64,000 nucleotides of DNA from assembly GCF_001905505.1 (NCBI RefSeq), contig NZ_LIPG01000004.1:558001-622000 (forward strand), given 5' to 3'. Under the pieces are notes generated by a model, which saw nothing but the letters and a program-made list of their open reading frames with translations, did not search any database and had not been told where the DNA came from. This document shows, piece after piece, positions 42,105 through 51,197 of this stretch. Source of the stretch: Streptomyces sp. CB02058 (GTDB lineage Bacteria > Actinomycetota > Actinomycetes > Streptomycetales > Streptomycetaceae). The translations under genes were made by a program, and so were the position numbers. Position 1 is the stretch's first letter; the number at the start of each line of letters is the position of its first letter.

Positions 42105-43205
42105 TCACACGGCGTAGCCGTACGGCAGGGGCAGCTCGATGTCGCCGTCCAGGGCGCGCGAGGCGTTGCGGGCGAAGTAGGGGTCGCGCAGCATTTCACG
42201 GCCGATCAGGACGGCGTCCGCGCTGCCCTCGGTCAGGATCTTCTCGGCCTGGACGGGGTCGGTGATCAGCCCGACGGCCGCCACCGGGAGGCCCGTCTCC
42301 GTGCGCACCCGCTCGGCGAAGGGCACCTGGTAGTTCGGCTCGACGGGGATGCTCGCCCGGGGCGCGAGCCCGCCGGTCGAGACGTCGAGCAGGTCCACTC
42401 CGCGGGCGAGCAGCTCGCGGGCGAAGAGGACGGTCTCGTCGGGCGTCCAGCCCTCACGCGGGTCCTCCGGGTTCTCCGTCAGCCAGTCCGTGGCGGAGAT
42501 GCGGAAGAACAGCGGGAGTTCCTCGGGCCACACGGCGCGCACGGCGTCGACGACCTCGAGGGCGAATCGGGTGCGGTTCTCGAAGGAGCCGCCGTAGGCG
42601 TCTGTGCGGCGGTTGCTTTCCGGGGAGAGGAACTCGCCGATCAGATAGCCGTGCGCCCCGTGGATCTCGGCGACCTGGAAGCCGGCGTCGAGCGCCCTGC
42701 GGGCGGCGTCGGCGAACTCGCCCACGATCCGCCGGATGTCGTCGGTGCCGAGCTCGGCGGGCACCGTGTGCCCCTCGTCGTAGGCGACGGCGCTCGGGCC
42801 GACCGGCCGCCAGCCCTCGGGGTCGTCCACGGCGACGGGGCCGCCGCCGGCCCAGGGGCGGCCGGTCGACGCCTTGCGCCCCGCGTGCGCGAGCTGGATG
42901 CCGGGGACCGTGCCGTGCGAGGCGAGGAACGCGGTGATACGGCGGAACGCCTCCACCTGCCGGTCGTTCCAGATGCCGAGGTCGGCGGCGCTGATCCGGC
43001 CCTCCGGGCTGACGCCGGTGGCCTCCACGAGGACGAGCCCGGTGCCGCCGACCGCGCGGGAGGCGTAGTGCGTGAAGTGCCAGTCGTTGGGCACACCCGC
43101 GTCGGGGCCGGTCCCTTCCGCGCTGTACTGGCACATGGGGGCCATCCAGATGCGGTTGGGAATGGTCAGCGACCGCAGGGTGTAGGGCTCGAACAGTGCA
43201 CTCAC
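42105..43205 (-). CDS. NADH:flavin oxidoreductase (old yellow enzyme, YqjM-like)
   Basis: A 366-residue FMN TIM barrel: MAPMCQYSAE with C25 (the redox-tuning Cys of YqjM), QLAHAGRKAS, EIHGAHGYLIGEFLSPESN (substrate H/H pair) and GLITDPVQAEKIL / GREMLRDPYFA for FMN phosphate. It reduces alpha,beta-unsaturated carbonyls with NADPH. Start GTG 43205 with GGAGC upstream; the longer frame lacks an SD. The upstream CTTCGTACGAAG palindrome points to ArsR control by an electrophile signal. Confidence 0.92.
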   Translation of the reverse strand: MSALFEPYTLRSLTIPNRIWMAPMCQYSAEGTGPDAGVPNDWHFTHYASRAVGGTGLVLVEATGVSPEGRISAADLGIWNDRQVEAFRRITAFLASHGTVPGIQLAHAGRKASTGRPWAGGGPVAVDDPEGWRPVGPSAVAYDEGHTVPAELGTDDIRRIVGEFADAARRALDAGFQVAEIHGAHGYLIGEFLSPESNRRTDAYGGSFENRTRFALEVVDAVRAVWPEELPLFFRISATDWLTENPEDPREGWTPDETVLFARELLARGVDLLDVSTGGLAPRASIPVEPNYQVPFAERVRTETGLPVAAVGLITDPVQAEKILTEGSADAVLIGREMLRDPYFARNASRALDGDIELPLPYGYAV

Positions 43206-43267
43206 AGGGGGCTCCGATTCACGGGGTGCGAAGGGCGGCACGACGGACCGGGCATGCCGGACCGCCG

Positions 43268-43310
43268 CTTCGTACGAAGTTCACCGTACTACGAGGAATA
43301 CCGTACTACG
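43268..43310. promoter_or_regulatory. OYE operator region
   Basis: The perfect 12-bp palindrome CTTCGTACGAAG (43268-43279), then ACCGTACTACG twice (43283-43293, 43300-43310), 17 bp apart. CTTCGTAC recurs at the arsR start (41297-41304). Confidence 0.6.
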
Positions 43311-43344
43311 GCGATCGTCGAATGACGAAGGGGTGCCTCGCCCG

Positions 43345-43749
43345 TCACCTCCCGGGCCGCAGCCTGCACCGGAGACGGATGTCGGCCTCGGCGTCGTACA
43401 TCTGGCTCCAGCTGCGCCCGCTTCCCGATGTCCATGTCACCTGGACGTGTCCGCCCTCCGCCCTGACCGCCTCCACCGTCATCAGCCGGTCCGCGTCGCG
43501 GACGTCGCCCCGCAGCAGCTCGCGCGCCTTGACGGTGACGGGCTCCGCCGCGCGGGCGTTCTCGGCCTCGGCGGCGGCCGCGAGGAGCGCCGCGGCCAGT
43601 TCCCTGGCCGCGGCCGGTGTGCAGGACCAGGAGGCGCCGGCGGGCGTGCCCTTGATCAGGATTCCGACCTGGAGGGGGCCCTCGGCCGGTCCCGGTGCCA
43701 CCTCCAGCGTCGCACCGTGTCCCTCGGTGTCCCGGATCTCGATGCTCAT
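43345..43749 (-). CDS. hypothetical protein at the end of the xylan operon
   Basis: A 134-residue protein, not recognised. An N-terminal beta part (MSIEIRDTEGHGATLEV, LQVGILIKG), a central Ala-rich helix (AARELAAALLAAAAEAENAR) and a C-terminal strand pair (HVQVTWTSGSGRSWSQMYDA). No signal peptide. 36 nt after the GH115 stop, so probably cotranscribed, but the operon link may be accidental. Confidence 0.72.
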   Translation of the reverse strand: MSIEIRDTEGHGATLEVAPGPAEGPLQVGILIKGTPAGASWSCTPAAARELAAALLAAAAEAENARAAEPVTVKARELLRGDVRDADRLMTVEAVRAEGGHVQVTWTSGSGRSWSQMYDAEADIRLRCRLRPGR

Positions 43750-43785
43750 CCCTGCCGCCTCCTCGTCCTGCTCGTCCCGCTCCGG

Positions 43786-46700
43786 TCAGCTCAGCCGGAG
43801 ACTCTCCGGCGGGCCCAGATAGCTGGGCTTGAGGCCGCCGGTGTCCACCACGAGGTTCTGGAGTACCACGGTCGGGTCCACCATCCAGAATTTCAGGACG
43901 TGCGCCCCCGCCCGGCCGATGTGGTGCACGGTGCCGGTGCGGTTGACGTTGTCCGAGGTGTTGCGGGCCCACTGGGTGTTCATCGTGCCGTCGTCCGCCC
44001 CCGTGACCGAGGTGATGTTGACGGACTGCGGCACCTCGTCGTCGAAGGAGACGGCGTACGTGAGCCCGTCGGACGCCAGGGCGTTGTTGCGGGGCGACAG
44101 ATACGCCCAGACCGTGACCGGACCGGTGGTGAACAGGCTGACGCGGTACTCCAGCCGGGGCCCCCGGCCGCCCGGGGCCTGGCGCCCGGCGGTGACCGGG
44201 AAGGGCTCCATGCCCGATCCGGTGCGGCCGATGTCCGGAATCCGCCGCCAGGAGATGCCGTCGCGGCCGACCGCCCGGTGGAAGTGGTCGGCCTCGATGG
44301 AGACGTAACCGTTGGCCTCGACGAATCCCCTGAGCTCCGCGCGCTCCAGGCGGGGCCGGTCGGCCACGGCCTGGACCACGACCTCGCTGCCGCCGGGTCC
44401 GGAGATCGTGACGGGGACCCGCGTGACCCCCTTGGGCGCACGCGACCAGTCCACCCGGAAGGTGACCCTGGTCTGGGCGTCCACCCGGCCGCGGGTCCGG
44501 TCGGCGATCAGCCAGGAGGCACCCGTACGGATGCGGAAGTCGAAGGGTTCGGTGCCCCGGTTGAACACCTCGACGTACTGCGCGGGCTGGCTCTGGTACG
44601 GGCTGAAGACCGGCAGCACCGCTTCGGTCCCGTCACCGGCCCCCGGCCACCAGGCGGACGAGCCGTCGACCGCAACGCCCATCTCGGCCCTGTGCGGGAG
44701 TTCGATGCGCCGGACGGCGGGGAAGATCTCGTCGGCGAGGGCGACGTTGTTCAGCTCGGGCTGCTGCCAGGGGGCGTTGGGGCCGTAGCGGTCCACATCG
44801 CCGTAACCGATGTGCGGCTGGGTCTGGAAGCCGTTCCACTTCCCGTCGGCCACCTCGGTATTGAACCGGTCGGCGAGGGCGAAGTCCTCGGCGAGGCCCG
44901 ACTCGGCCGTGGCGGCGAGCTGATTGGTCAGCGCGCGGCCCTGCGGTGCGTAGTGCAGGTTGGTGAACTCCGCCTCGCGCAGGGCGTAGAGGTTGGCGGT
45001 CGCCCGCACGGCGTAGCCCACGAGTTCGTACCAGGCGTCCTGGGCGGAGGCCGGCAGACCGCGCCGGACGCGTTCCGCCGCGGCGTCCAGGCGCCGCCAG
45101 TCCTCGGTGACCCGCTCCAGCTCGCGGTAGTCGACGATGCTGAAGGGTGTGGCCCGGTCGTCGTAGACGATGGCCGAGGAGTCCTTCGCCGGGTCCTTCG
45201 CCGGGTCGAGGGTGATCTTCCGGTTGAGCAGCTCGGGCTTGCGGCGGGACTGCAGCCGGGCGTAGGCGCGCAGGATCTCGGCGATCTCCTCGGCCTGTTT
45301 CTCGCCGAAGTTCTGCGCGGCGTACCGCTCCTCCCACTCCGGGAGCGCCTCCAGGGGCCAGCGGCCGGGGTTCCAGGCGTACTCCAGGAAGAACTGGGTG
45401 GGCAGTTCGTTGCCCTTGAGGTCGCCCACGTTGGTGACCCAGAGACCGTGGTTGCCGTAGGCCGCGCTCTGGTGGAGCTGGTCCCACATGTTGGGGAGGG
45501 ACGCGGTGTCGACCCACTTGTAGTTGCGGCCGACCCCGACGTAGTCGAAGTGGTAGTACAGGCCGTAACCGCCGCCGCGGGCATCGTTCTTCAGGTCGGG
45601 CAGCTTGCGGACGTTGGCCCAGTTGTCGTCGGTGAGGACGACGGTGATGTCGTCGGGGACGCGCAGCCCGCGGTCCCAGTAGTGCTGGACCTCCTTGTAG
45701 AGGGTCCACACCTGCGGCACGCCGTCCTCGGCGCCGAGCTCCTCGGCGAGGATCTCGCGCTGGGTGGCGATGATCTCGGTCATCAGCTCGATGCCGTCGC
45801 CGTCCGGCAGGCTGACATCGCCGTTGCCGCGCATGCCGAGGGTGACCACGCCCTCGAAGTCCTCGTCGGCCATGCGGCGTATGCCCTCGCGCCAGTAGGC
45901 CTTGATGGCGTCGGCGTTGCGGCGGAAGGACCACTCACCGGTGCCGCCGTAGGGGTCGTGGCCGGGCTTGGTGATGGTGCCCGCGCTGTCGCGCACGGCG
46001 GCGACTGCGTGCCGGTTCCACTCCTCGATGCCCCGCATCATGGGTGCCTCGTGCGAGGTGCCCATGACGACGCCGTAGGCCTTGGCGGTGGCGTGGTTCC
46101 GCGGGTCGTCCTCGGCGAAGGCGCGCCCCCAGACGGCGGGCCAGAGGTAGTTGGCCTTGAGGCGCAGCATGACTTCGAAGATCCTGGCGTAGAAGGCGGC
46201 GTTGAACCCGCCCTCGAAGCCCGGAGCCTTGCCGGGGCCGAAGAAGGCGGGGGCCCAGGTGCCCAGGGCAGGGTTCTCGTCGTTGATGAAGAAGCCCCGG
46301 TACTTCACGGCGGGGGTGCCCTGGCTGTGGAGGCCGGGCCGGACGTACAGGGCGTCGCGGTGGACGGGCGTGACGTCGTCCCACCAGTACCAGGGCGAGA
46401 CCCCGATGCCCCGGGATACGTCGTACGCGCCGAAGATCGTGCCGCGCTGGTCGCTGCCGGCGATGACGAAGGCGCGGTCCACTCCGGGCAACGGCTTCTC
46501 GACCACGGTCTGGAGGCTGGTCTCCCACTTGCCCGTGATCCCGGAGGCCTTCAGCCTGCCCTCGGCGATCAGGCGGTCGATCAGCGGGCTGCGGCCGATG
46601 GTGCCCACGAGGACGATCTCGCGGCCCAGGGGCACGGCGTCCTTCGAGAGCGCGGGGCGGACGCCCGTGACGCGCTCGATGTCGTCCCGGAGGTCGCCCG

Positions 46701-46962
46701 CCACCCGTACGACGCCGTCGTGGTCCGTGGCGCTGACCACGACCGGAGCCGCCCTGCCCGACCTGACCAGGGGAAAGGCACCGGAGCTGGGGGTGAACGA
46801 GATGTATGAGCCCGGGTCGGTGGGGTGGACCGCCGAGGAACCGGCGGGCGCGGCCGACGCCTGGCCGGTCAGGCCCATCAGCGCTCCGAGCGGTGTCGCC
46901 GTCAGCGCCGTGATGCCGAGTCCGGCCCCGAGGACCGATCTGCGGCTGGTGTGCTTGTCCAT
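43786..46962 (-). CDS. GH115 family xylan alpha-1,2-glucuronidase (secreted)
   Basis: A 1058-residue secreted hydrolase. Tat signal peptide: twin arginine SRRSVLG (6-12), h-region, cleavage at ASA about residue 37. The GH115 body is recognised from VEKPLPGVDRAFVIAGSDQR, KYRGFFINDENPALGTW, MRLKANYLWPAVWGRAFAED and RNADAIKAYWREGIRRMADE blocks, plus a C-terminal beta-sandwich. It removes (4-O-methyl)-glucuronic acid side chains from xylan. Start 46962 with GGAGAG 6 nt upstream. Fourth gene of the xylanase operon. Confidence 0.92.
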   Translation of the reverse strand: MDKHTSRRSVLGAGLGITALTATPLGALMGLTGQASAAPAGSSAVHPTDPGSYISFTPSSGAFPLVRSGRAAPVVVSATDHDGVVRVAGDLRDDIERVTGVRPALSKDAVPLGREIVLVGTIGRSPLIDRLIAEGRLKASGITGKWETSLQTVVEKPLPGVDRAFVIAGSDQRGTIFGAYDVSRGIGVSPWYWWDDVTPVHRDALYVRPGLHSQGTPAVKYRGFFINDENPALGTWAPAFFGPGKAPGFEGGFNAAFYARIFEVMLRLKANYLWPAVWGRAFAEDDPRNHATAKAYGVVMGTSHEAPMMRGIEEWNRHAVAAVRDSAGTITKPGHDPYGGTGEWSFRRNADAIKAYWREGIRRMADEDFEGVVTLGMRGNGDVSLPDGDGIELMTEIIATQREILAEELGAEDGVPQVWTLYKEVQHYWDRGLRVPDDITVVLTDDNWANVRKLPDLKNDARGGGYGLYYHFDYVGVGRNYKWVDTASLPNMWDQLHQSAAYGNHGLWVTNVGDLKGNELPTQFFLEYAWNPGRWPLEALPEWEERYAAQNFGEKQAEEIAEILRAYARLQSRRKPELLNRKITLDPAKDPAKDSSAIVYDDRATPFSIVDYRELERVTEDWRRLDAAAERVRRGLPASAQDAWYELVGYAVRATANLYALREAEFTNLHYAPQGRALTNQLAATAESGLAEDFALADRFNTEVADGKWNGFQTQPHIGYGDVDRYGPNAPWQQPELNNVALADEIFPAVRRIELPHRAEMGVAVDGSSAWWPGAGDGTEAVLPVFSPYQSQPAQYVEVFNRGTEPFDFRIRTGASWLIADRTRGRVDAQTRVTFRVDWSRAPKGVTRVPVTISGPGGSEVVVQAVADRPRLERAELRGFVEANGYVSIEADHFHRAVGRDGISWRRIPDIGRTGSGMEPFPVTAGRQAPGGRGPRLEYRVSLFTTGPVTVWAYLSPRNNALASDGLTYAVSFDDEVPQSVNITSVTGADDGTMNTQWARNTSDNVNRTGTVHHIGRAGAHVLKFWMVDPTVVLQNLVVDTGGLKPSYLGPPESLRLS

Positions 46963-47043
46963 GTTGCTCTCCATTTTGTTCACATACATGACAAATTGGA
47001 CGGGCGTGAGCCCCTGGCGGAGGTGCGGTTCGGGCCTACGCCC

Positions 47044-48579
47044 TCATTCGGGTACGGCGGGGGACGCGGCGGGCCGGCCGGCGGCCGGTGCCTGCGCGCG
47101 CCCCTCGTCCGGCGAGGGCGAGAGCGCGGCGGTGATCGCGTCGGCGGTGTCGTCGGGCTCCGGGGTGATCAGCCCGACGACGATGTACACCACGAGCGAG
47201 GTGGCGAGCGGGGTGACGATCACGAGCGTCTGGTCCGTGCTGTCGAGCACGAACTTCACCAGGAGGTACCCGAGCAGGCCCAGCGCCCAGGAGGAGAGGG
47301 CGGCCCGTGGGCCGAAGCGCCGGAAGGCGGGCAGCAGTCCCAGCAGCATCGGGATGGATATGGGGCCCATCACGGCCGCGACCAGTCCGACGATGATGCC
47401 CAGTACGCCGCCGAAGTGGTCCGCCTCGATCGCGACGATCATGCTGACGCCGATGAAGACCACCGTGCACACCCGGGCGACGAGCAGACCGGTCGCCGGG
47501 GAGAGGTCGCGGGCCCGGCGGGCGACGGCCGGGATGATGTCGCGGGTGACGACCGCGGAGACCGCGTTGGCGTCGGACGAGGCCATCGCCATGGTGTGGG
47601 AGAACATCCCCGCCAGCGTCAGTCCGACGAGCCCGGCGGGCAGATACGACTCCGCCATCAGCGCGTAGACCTTCTCGGGGTCGGCGATGCCCGGCAGCAG
47701 GACGGCCGCGGCGACGGGCGGGAACAGCAGCACGGCCGGCCAGAACACGTACAGCAGGGCGGAGAGCCCGGCCGAACGGCGGGCCGCCTTCGGCGAGTCC
47801 GTGGCCATGTACCGCTGGGCCAGGTTCCACATGCCGCCGTTGTACTCGAAGAGCTTCACCACGACGTACGCCCCGAGGAAGGCCGCGGTGTACGGGCCGA
47901 CGAGCGGCTGCCCGTGCCCCTCGGGAAGCCTGTCCCAGAGGGTGCCGAGACCCGCGAGGCCGTCTCCGAGACGGTCCAGCACGACCCAGAGCATGGCGAG
48001 CGCGGCGGCGCCCTGGATGACGAACTGCCCGAAGTCGGTGAGCGCGTCGGCCCACAGGCCGCCCACGGTGCAGTAGAGCAGGGTGACGATGCCGGTGATC
48101 AGGATTCCGGTGGTCATCGACATGCCGGTGAAGACGTTGAGCAGCACGGCCACGGACGCCCACTTGGCGGCCACGTCGAAGACCTTCAGCAAAGCTCCGC
48201 TCCAGGCGAGGGCCTGCTGGGTGGGCACGTTGTAGCGCTTGGCGAGGTACTCCAGGGGCGAGGCGACCGCGTAGCGGGCGCGCAGCCGCTGCCAGCGCGG
48301 GGCGAAGACCCAGGCGCCCACCGCGGTGCCGAACGCGAGCGGCAGGAAGGCCCAGACGTAGACGGTGATGCCGTAGCTGTAGGCGATGGCGGCGTACGCG
48401 ACGAAGACCGCCGCGCTGTAGCCGGACATGTGGTGGGAGATGCCGGAGAGCCACCAGGGCATCCGGCCGCCTCCGGTGAAGTAGTCGCTCACATCGCCGA
48501 CACGGCGGTGCGACCAGAGGCCGATGAGCAGCATCACCAGGAAATAGCCGCCCAGGGCGGCCCAGTCGAGCGGGGCCAT
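47044..48579 (-). CDS. sodium:solute symporter (SSS) family protein
   Basis: A 511-residue symporter with about 13 TM segments, the SSS opening MAPLDWAALGGYFLVMLLIG, GRMPWWLSGISHHMSGYSAA (TM2 region) and TM8-like ASSDANAVSAVVTRDII. It is 63 nt downstream of the glucarate dehydratase-like gene, so its cargo is probably a uronic acid or aldonate released by the GH115 enzyme. The GAGGAG SD is close. The C-terminal 40 residues are polar and disordered. Confidence 0.9.
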   Translation of the reverse strand: MAPLDWAALGGYFLVMLLIGLWSHRRVGDVSDYFTGGGRMPWWLSGISHHMSGYSAAVFVAYAAIAYSYGITVYVWAFLPLAFGTAVGAWVFAPRWQRLRARYAVASPLEYLAKRYNVPTQQALAWSGALLKVFDVAAKWASVAVLLNVFTGMSMTTGILITGIVTLLYCTVGGLWADALTDFGQFVIQGAAALAMLWVVLDRLGDGLAGLGTLWDRLPEGHGQPLVGPYTAAFLGAYVVVKLFEYNGGMWNLAQRYMATDSPKAARRSAGLSALLYVFWPAVLLFPPVAAAVLLPGIADPEKVYALMAESYLPAGLVGLTLAGMFSHTMAMASSDANAVSAVVTRDIIPAVARRARDLSPATGLLVARVCTVVFIGVSMIVAIEADHFGGVLGIIVGLVAAVMGPISIPMLLGLLPAFRRFGPRAALSSWALGLLGYLLVKFVLDSTDQTLVIVTPLATSLVVYIVVGLITPEPDDTADAITAALSPSPDEGRAQAPAAGRPAASPAVPE

Positions 48580-48642
48580 CAGAACTCCTCGGTGTGCGTA
48601 CGTGACGGGGCGGCCGGCGGGGAACCGGCGGGCCCCGGCGAA

Positions 48643-49911
48643 TTACCAGCGGGGCGTCTTCTTCTCGTACGAGGGGTCGGTCCGGCGCATGTAGCCGGTG
48701 TCGTCCCGGTTGCGCAGGCCGCACACGATGTACTGCTCGTGCAGCCGGGCGAGGGCGTCGCGGTCCAGCTCGACGCCGAGCCCGGGGCCACGCGGGACGC
48801 GCACCGCGCCGTCGGCGAAGGTGAGCGCTCCGGGGGCCACGACCTCCTCGGTCTTCCACGGCCAGTGGGTGTCGCAGGCGTAGGTGAGGTTCGGCGTGGC
48901 GGCGGCCAGATGGGTCATCGCGGCCAGGCTGATACCCAGATGCGAGTTGGAGTGCATCGAGAGCCCCATGCCGAAGGTGTCGCAGATCCCGGAGAGGAGC
49001 CTGGACCGGTGCAGGCCGCCCCAGTAGTGGTGGTCGGAGAGCACGACCTTGACCGATCCCCGCTCGACCGCGGGCGCGAGGTGGTCGAAGGCGACGACGC
49101 ACATGTTGGTGGCGAGCGGGATCGGGGTCTCCCGCGCGACCGCCGCCATCCCGTCGAGACCGGGCGTGGGGTCCTCCAGGTATTCGAGGACGCCCTCCAG
49201 GCGACGGGCCACCTCGACCGATGTGTCCACGCTCCAGGCAGCGTTGGGATCCAGCCGGAGCGGCATCCCGGGGAAGGCGTCCCGCAGGGCGAGCACCGCC
49301 TCGGCCTCCTCGGCGGGAGGGCGTACGCCGCCCTTGAGCTTGATCGCGGAGAAGCCGTAGCCGTCGATCATGCGGCGGGCCTGGGCGACGATCCCCCCGG
49401 GGTCGAGGGCCTCGCCCCAGTCGTCCGGCTCCGCCCCGGGGTGGCCCGCCCACTTGTAGAAGAGATAGGCGCTGAACGGGACGGACTCCCGTACGGCGCC
49501 GCCCAGCAGATCGCTGACGGGGCGGCCCGCCGCCTTGCCCTGGATGTCCAGGCAGGCCACCTCGAAGGGTGAGAAGACCCGGTCGGCGGCGCTGCTCGTG
49601 GTGATCATCCCGGTGAGCCCCGACCCGTCGGGTCCGTCGTCACCGGCCAGCGCCGCGGCCACCTTGCGGTGCATGGCGCCGAGCGCGTGGACGTCCATGC
49701 CGGTGACCGCGTCGGCGGCTGCCCGCAGCCGGCGCAGATGCCCCTCGTCCGCGTAGGTCTCGCCGAGGCCGACCAGCCCTTCGGCCGTGTCCACTTCGAC
49801 GATCGCCCGCAGCGCGAAGGGTTCGTGCACGCCGACCGCGTTGAGCAGCGCCGGGTCCCGGAAGGCCACCGGAGTGATCCGCACTCCGGTGATCCGGAGG
49901 TCCGTCGTCAT
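48643..49911 (-). CDS. enolase-superfamily dehydratase, glucarate dehydratase-like
   Basis: A 422-residue enolase-superfamily enzyme: KxK motif AIKLKGG (catalytic Lys pair), metal ligands in LRLDPNAAWS, YLEDPTPG and ATNM region, and the His-Asp type general base at LSMHSNSHLGISLAAMTHLA, with TYACDTHWPWK, which is distinctive of glucarate dehydratases. It should convert D-glucarate (or a close acid sugar) to 5-keto-4-deoxyglucarate. Its place in the xylan operon implies that glucuronate is oxidised to glucarate first; that oxidase is not in the window. Confidence 0.88.
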   Translation of the reverse strand: MTTDLRITGVRITPVAFRDPALLNAVGVHEPFALRAIVEVDTAEGLVGLGETYADEGHLRRLRAAADAVTGMDVHALGAMHRKVAAALAGDDGPDGSGLTGMITTSSAADRVFSPFEVACLDIQGKAAGRPVSDLLGGAVRESVPFSAYLFYKWAGHPGAEPDDWGEALDPGGIVAQARRMIDGYGFSAIKLKGGVRPPAEEAEAVLALRDAFPGMPLRLDPNAAWSVDTSVEVARRLEGVLEYLEDPTPGLDGMAAVARETPIPLATNMCVVAFDHLAPAVERGSVKVVLSDHHYWGGLHRSRLLSGICDTFGMGLSMHSNSHLGISLAAMTHLAAATPNLTYACDTHWPWKTEEVVAPGALTFADGAVRVPRGPGLGVELDRDALARLHEQYIVCGLRNRDDTGYMRRTDPSYEKKTPRW

Positions 49912-49948
49912 TCCGTCGCCTCTTCCGTACCTGTGGGGATGGTGTGGT

Positions 49949-51052
49949 TCAGTGCCTGCCGGCGGCGAGCGTCAGGGTCTGGCGCAGGGTGCCGTAGGCG
50001 GGCTTGGGGGCGTAGTTCTCGTCGAGGATGTTGGCCGCGCCCTGGCCGGGGAAGGTGTCCGGCACCCAGGAGTAGGCGTCGGTGAAGCCCCATACGGTGA
50101 AGTCGTTGCAGCCCGGGGTGAGGAGGCAGCCGCGCAGCAGGACGCCGTAGCCCTCGGCCTGGGCCTCGAGCTTGGTGCTGTCGGCCGGCATGGGCATCCG
50201 GACGTCGGCCTCGGTGATCGCGGTCTCCAGGCCGAGGCGGTCGAAGCGCGCCAGGTTGTCGGCGATGTCGTGGGGCGCGCTGTACTGGACGCCCAGGTGG
50301 CCCTGGACTCCCACGCCGTGGATCGGCACGCGCTGCTTGCGCAGCTCGGTGACGAGGTCGTAGAGGGCGGTGCTCTTCGCGTTGACGCCCTCGATGTTGT
50401 AGTCGTTGATGAACAGCCGGGCCTTCGGGTCCGCCTGGTGGGCCCAGCGGAAGGCGTCCGCGATGTAGCCGGGGCCGAGCTTCCGCAGCCAGATGCTGTC
50501 CCTCAGCGTGCCGTCGTCGTTGAAGGCCTCGTTGACGACGTCCCACTGCCAGATGTCGCCCTTGAAGTGCCTGACCTGGTCGGTGATGTGCCGGCGCAGG
50601 ATCTCCCGGAGTTCACCGGCGGTGAAGTCGCCGTTGTTCAGCCAGGCCGGCAGCTGGCTGTGCCAGACCAGGGTGTGGCCGCGGACCAGCTGGTTGTTCT
50701 TCTTCGCGAAGTCGACGAGCTCGTCGGCGGCGGCCCAGTCGTAGGTGCCGCGCTGCGGTTCGACCGCCTCCCACTTCATGACGTTCTCCGCGGTGACGGA
50801 GGAGAACTCCCCCGCGACCTTGGCGCGGTACGGGGCGTTCTCGGCCAGCGCGGTCGTGTTGACGGCCGTGCCGATGCGCAGACCGGCCTTCTTCCCGAGG
50901 CCGCCGAGCGTCTGCGGTGCCGCGCTGTGCGGGGCCTGCGCGCCGTGTCTCGCGGAGTCGTCGGCGGCGGCGGAGGTGGAGAGGGTGAACGCCGAGACGA
51001 GGAGCACGGCGGCGGCGGAGCCCACCGCGACCGAGCGAGTTGCCTTGAGCAT
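49949..51052 (-). CDS. GH10 endo-1,4-beta-xylanase (secreted)
   Basis: A 367-residue xylanase: Sec signal peptide (MLKATRSVAVGSAAAVLLVS, cleavage about residue 29), a linker and a GH10 barrel. The acid/base is E175 in WDVVNEAFND, the nucleophile E281 in ITEADVRM, and VWHSQLPAWL marks substrate binding. There is no carbohydrate-binding module, unlike many streptomycete xylanases. Start 51052 with GGAAGG upstream. First gene of the operon; the operator CGAAAGTTTCG is 67 nt upstream. Confidence 0.94.
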   Translation of the reverse strand: MLKATRSVAVGSAAAVLLVSAFTLSTSAAADDSARHGAQAPHSAAPQTLGGLGKKAGLRIGTAVNTTALAENAPYRAKVAGEFSSVTAENVMKWEAVEPQRGTYDWAAADELVDFAKKNNQLVRGHTLVWHSQLPAWLNNGDFTAGELREILRRHITDQVRHFKGDIWQWDVVNEAFNDDGTLRDSIWLRKLGPGYIADAFRWAHQADPKARLFINDYNIEGVNAKSTALYDLVTELRKQRVPIHGVGVQGHLGVQYSAPHDIADNLARFDRLGLETAITEADVRMPMPADSTKLEAQAEGYGVLLRGCLLTPGCNDFTVWGFTDAYSWVPDTFPGQGAANILDENYAPKPAYGTLRQTLTLAAGRH

Positions 51053-51114
51053 GACAGGTACCTTCCGGTGAGGGCGCGCGGACGCGAAGCCGCCGGCCGA
51101 GCGCGCCTGAGTGG

Positions 51115-51129
51115 CTTTCGAAAGTTTCG
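51115..51129. promoter_or_regulatory. xylanase operon operator (predicted LacI/BxlR site)
   Basis: Overlapping palindromes CTTTCGAAAG (51115-51124) and CGAAAGTTTCG (51119-51129). The latter differs by one base from CGAATGTTTCG upstream of the ABC operon (56811-56821). Confidence 0.75.
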
Positions 51130-51197
51130 GCATCACCCCGCGCACCCCTGAGGGTGCGCGGGGCGGGCGCGTGCGGGGAGCCGTGGCCCCCCGCACG

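Noticed and set aside
43333..46809. A 1158-codon open frame on the plus strand across the GH115 gene
   Set aside because: It is antisense to GH115; the translation is a Val/Gly/Arg/Pro-rich GC shadow with no domain, and GH115 motifs are clear on the other strand.
46825..49572. A 915-codon plus-strand open frame over the symporter and dehydratase genes
   Set aside because: Translation is dominated by Arg, Gly, Asp, His and Gln with no hydrophobic pattern or motif; it spans three convincing genes on the opposite strand.
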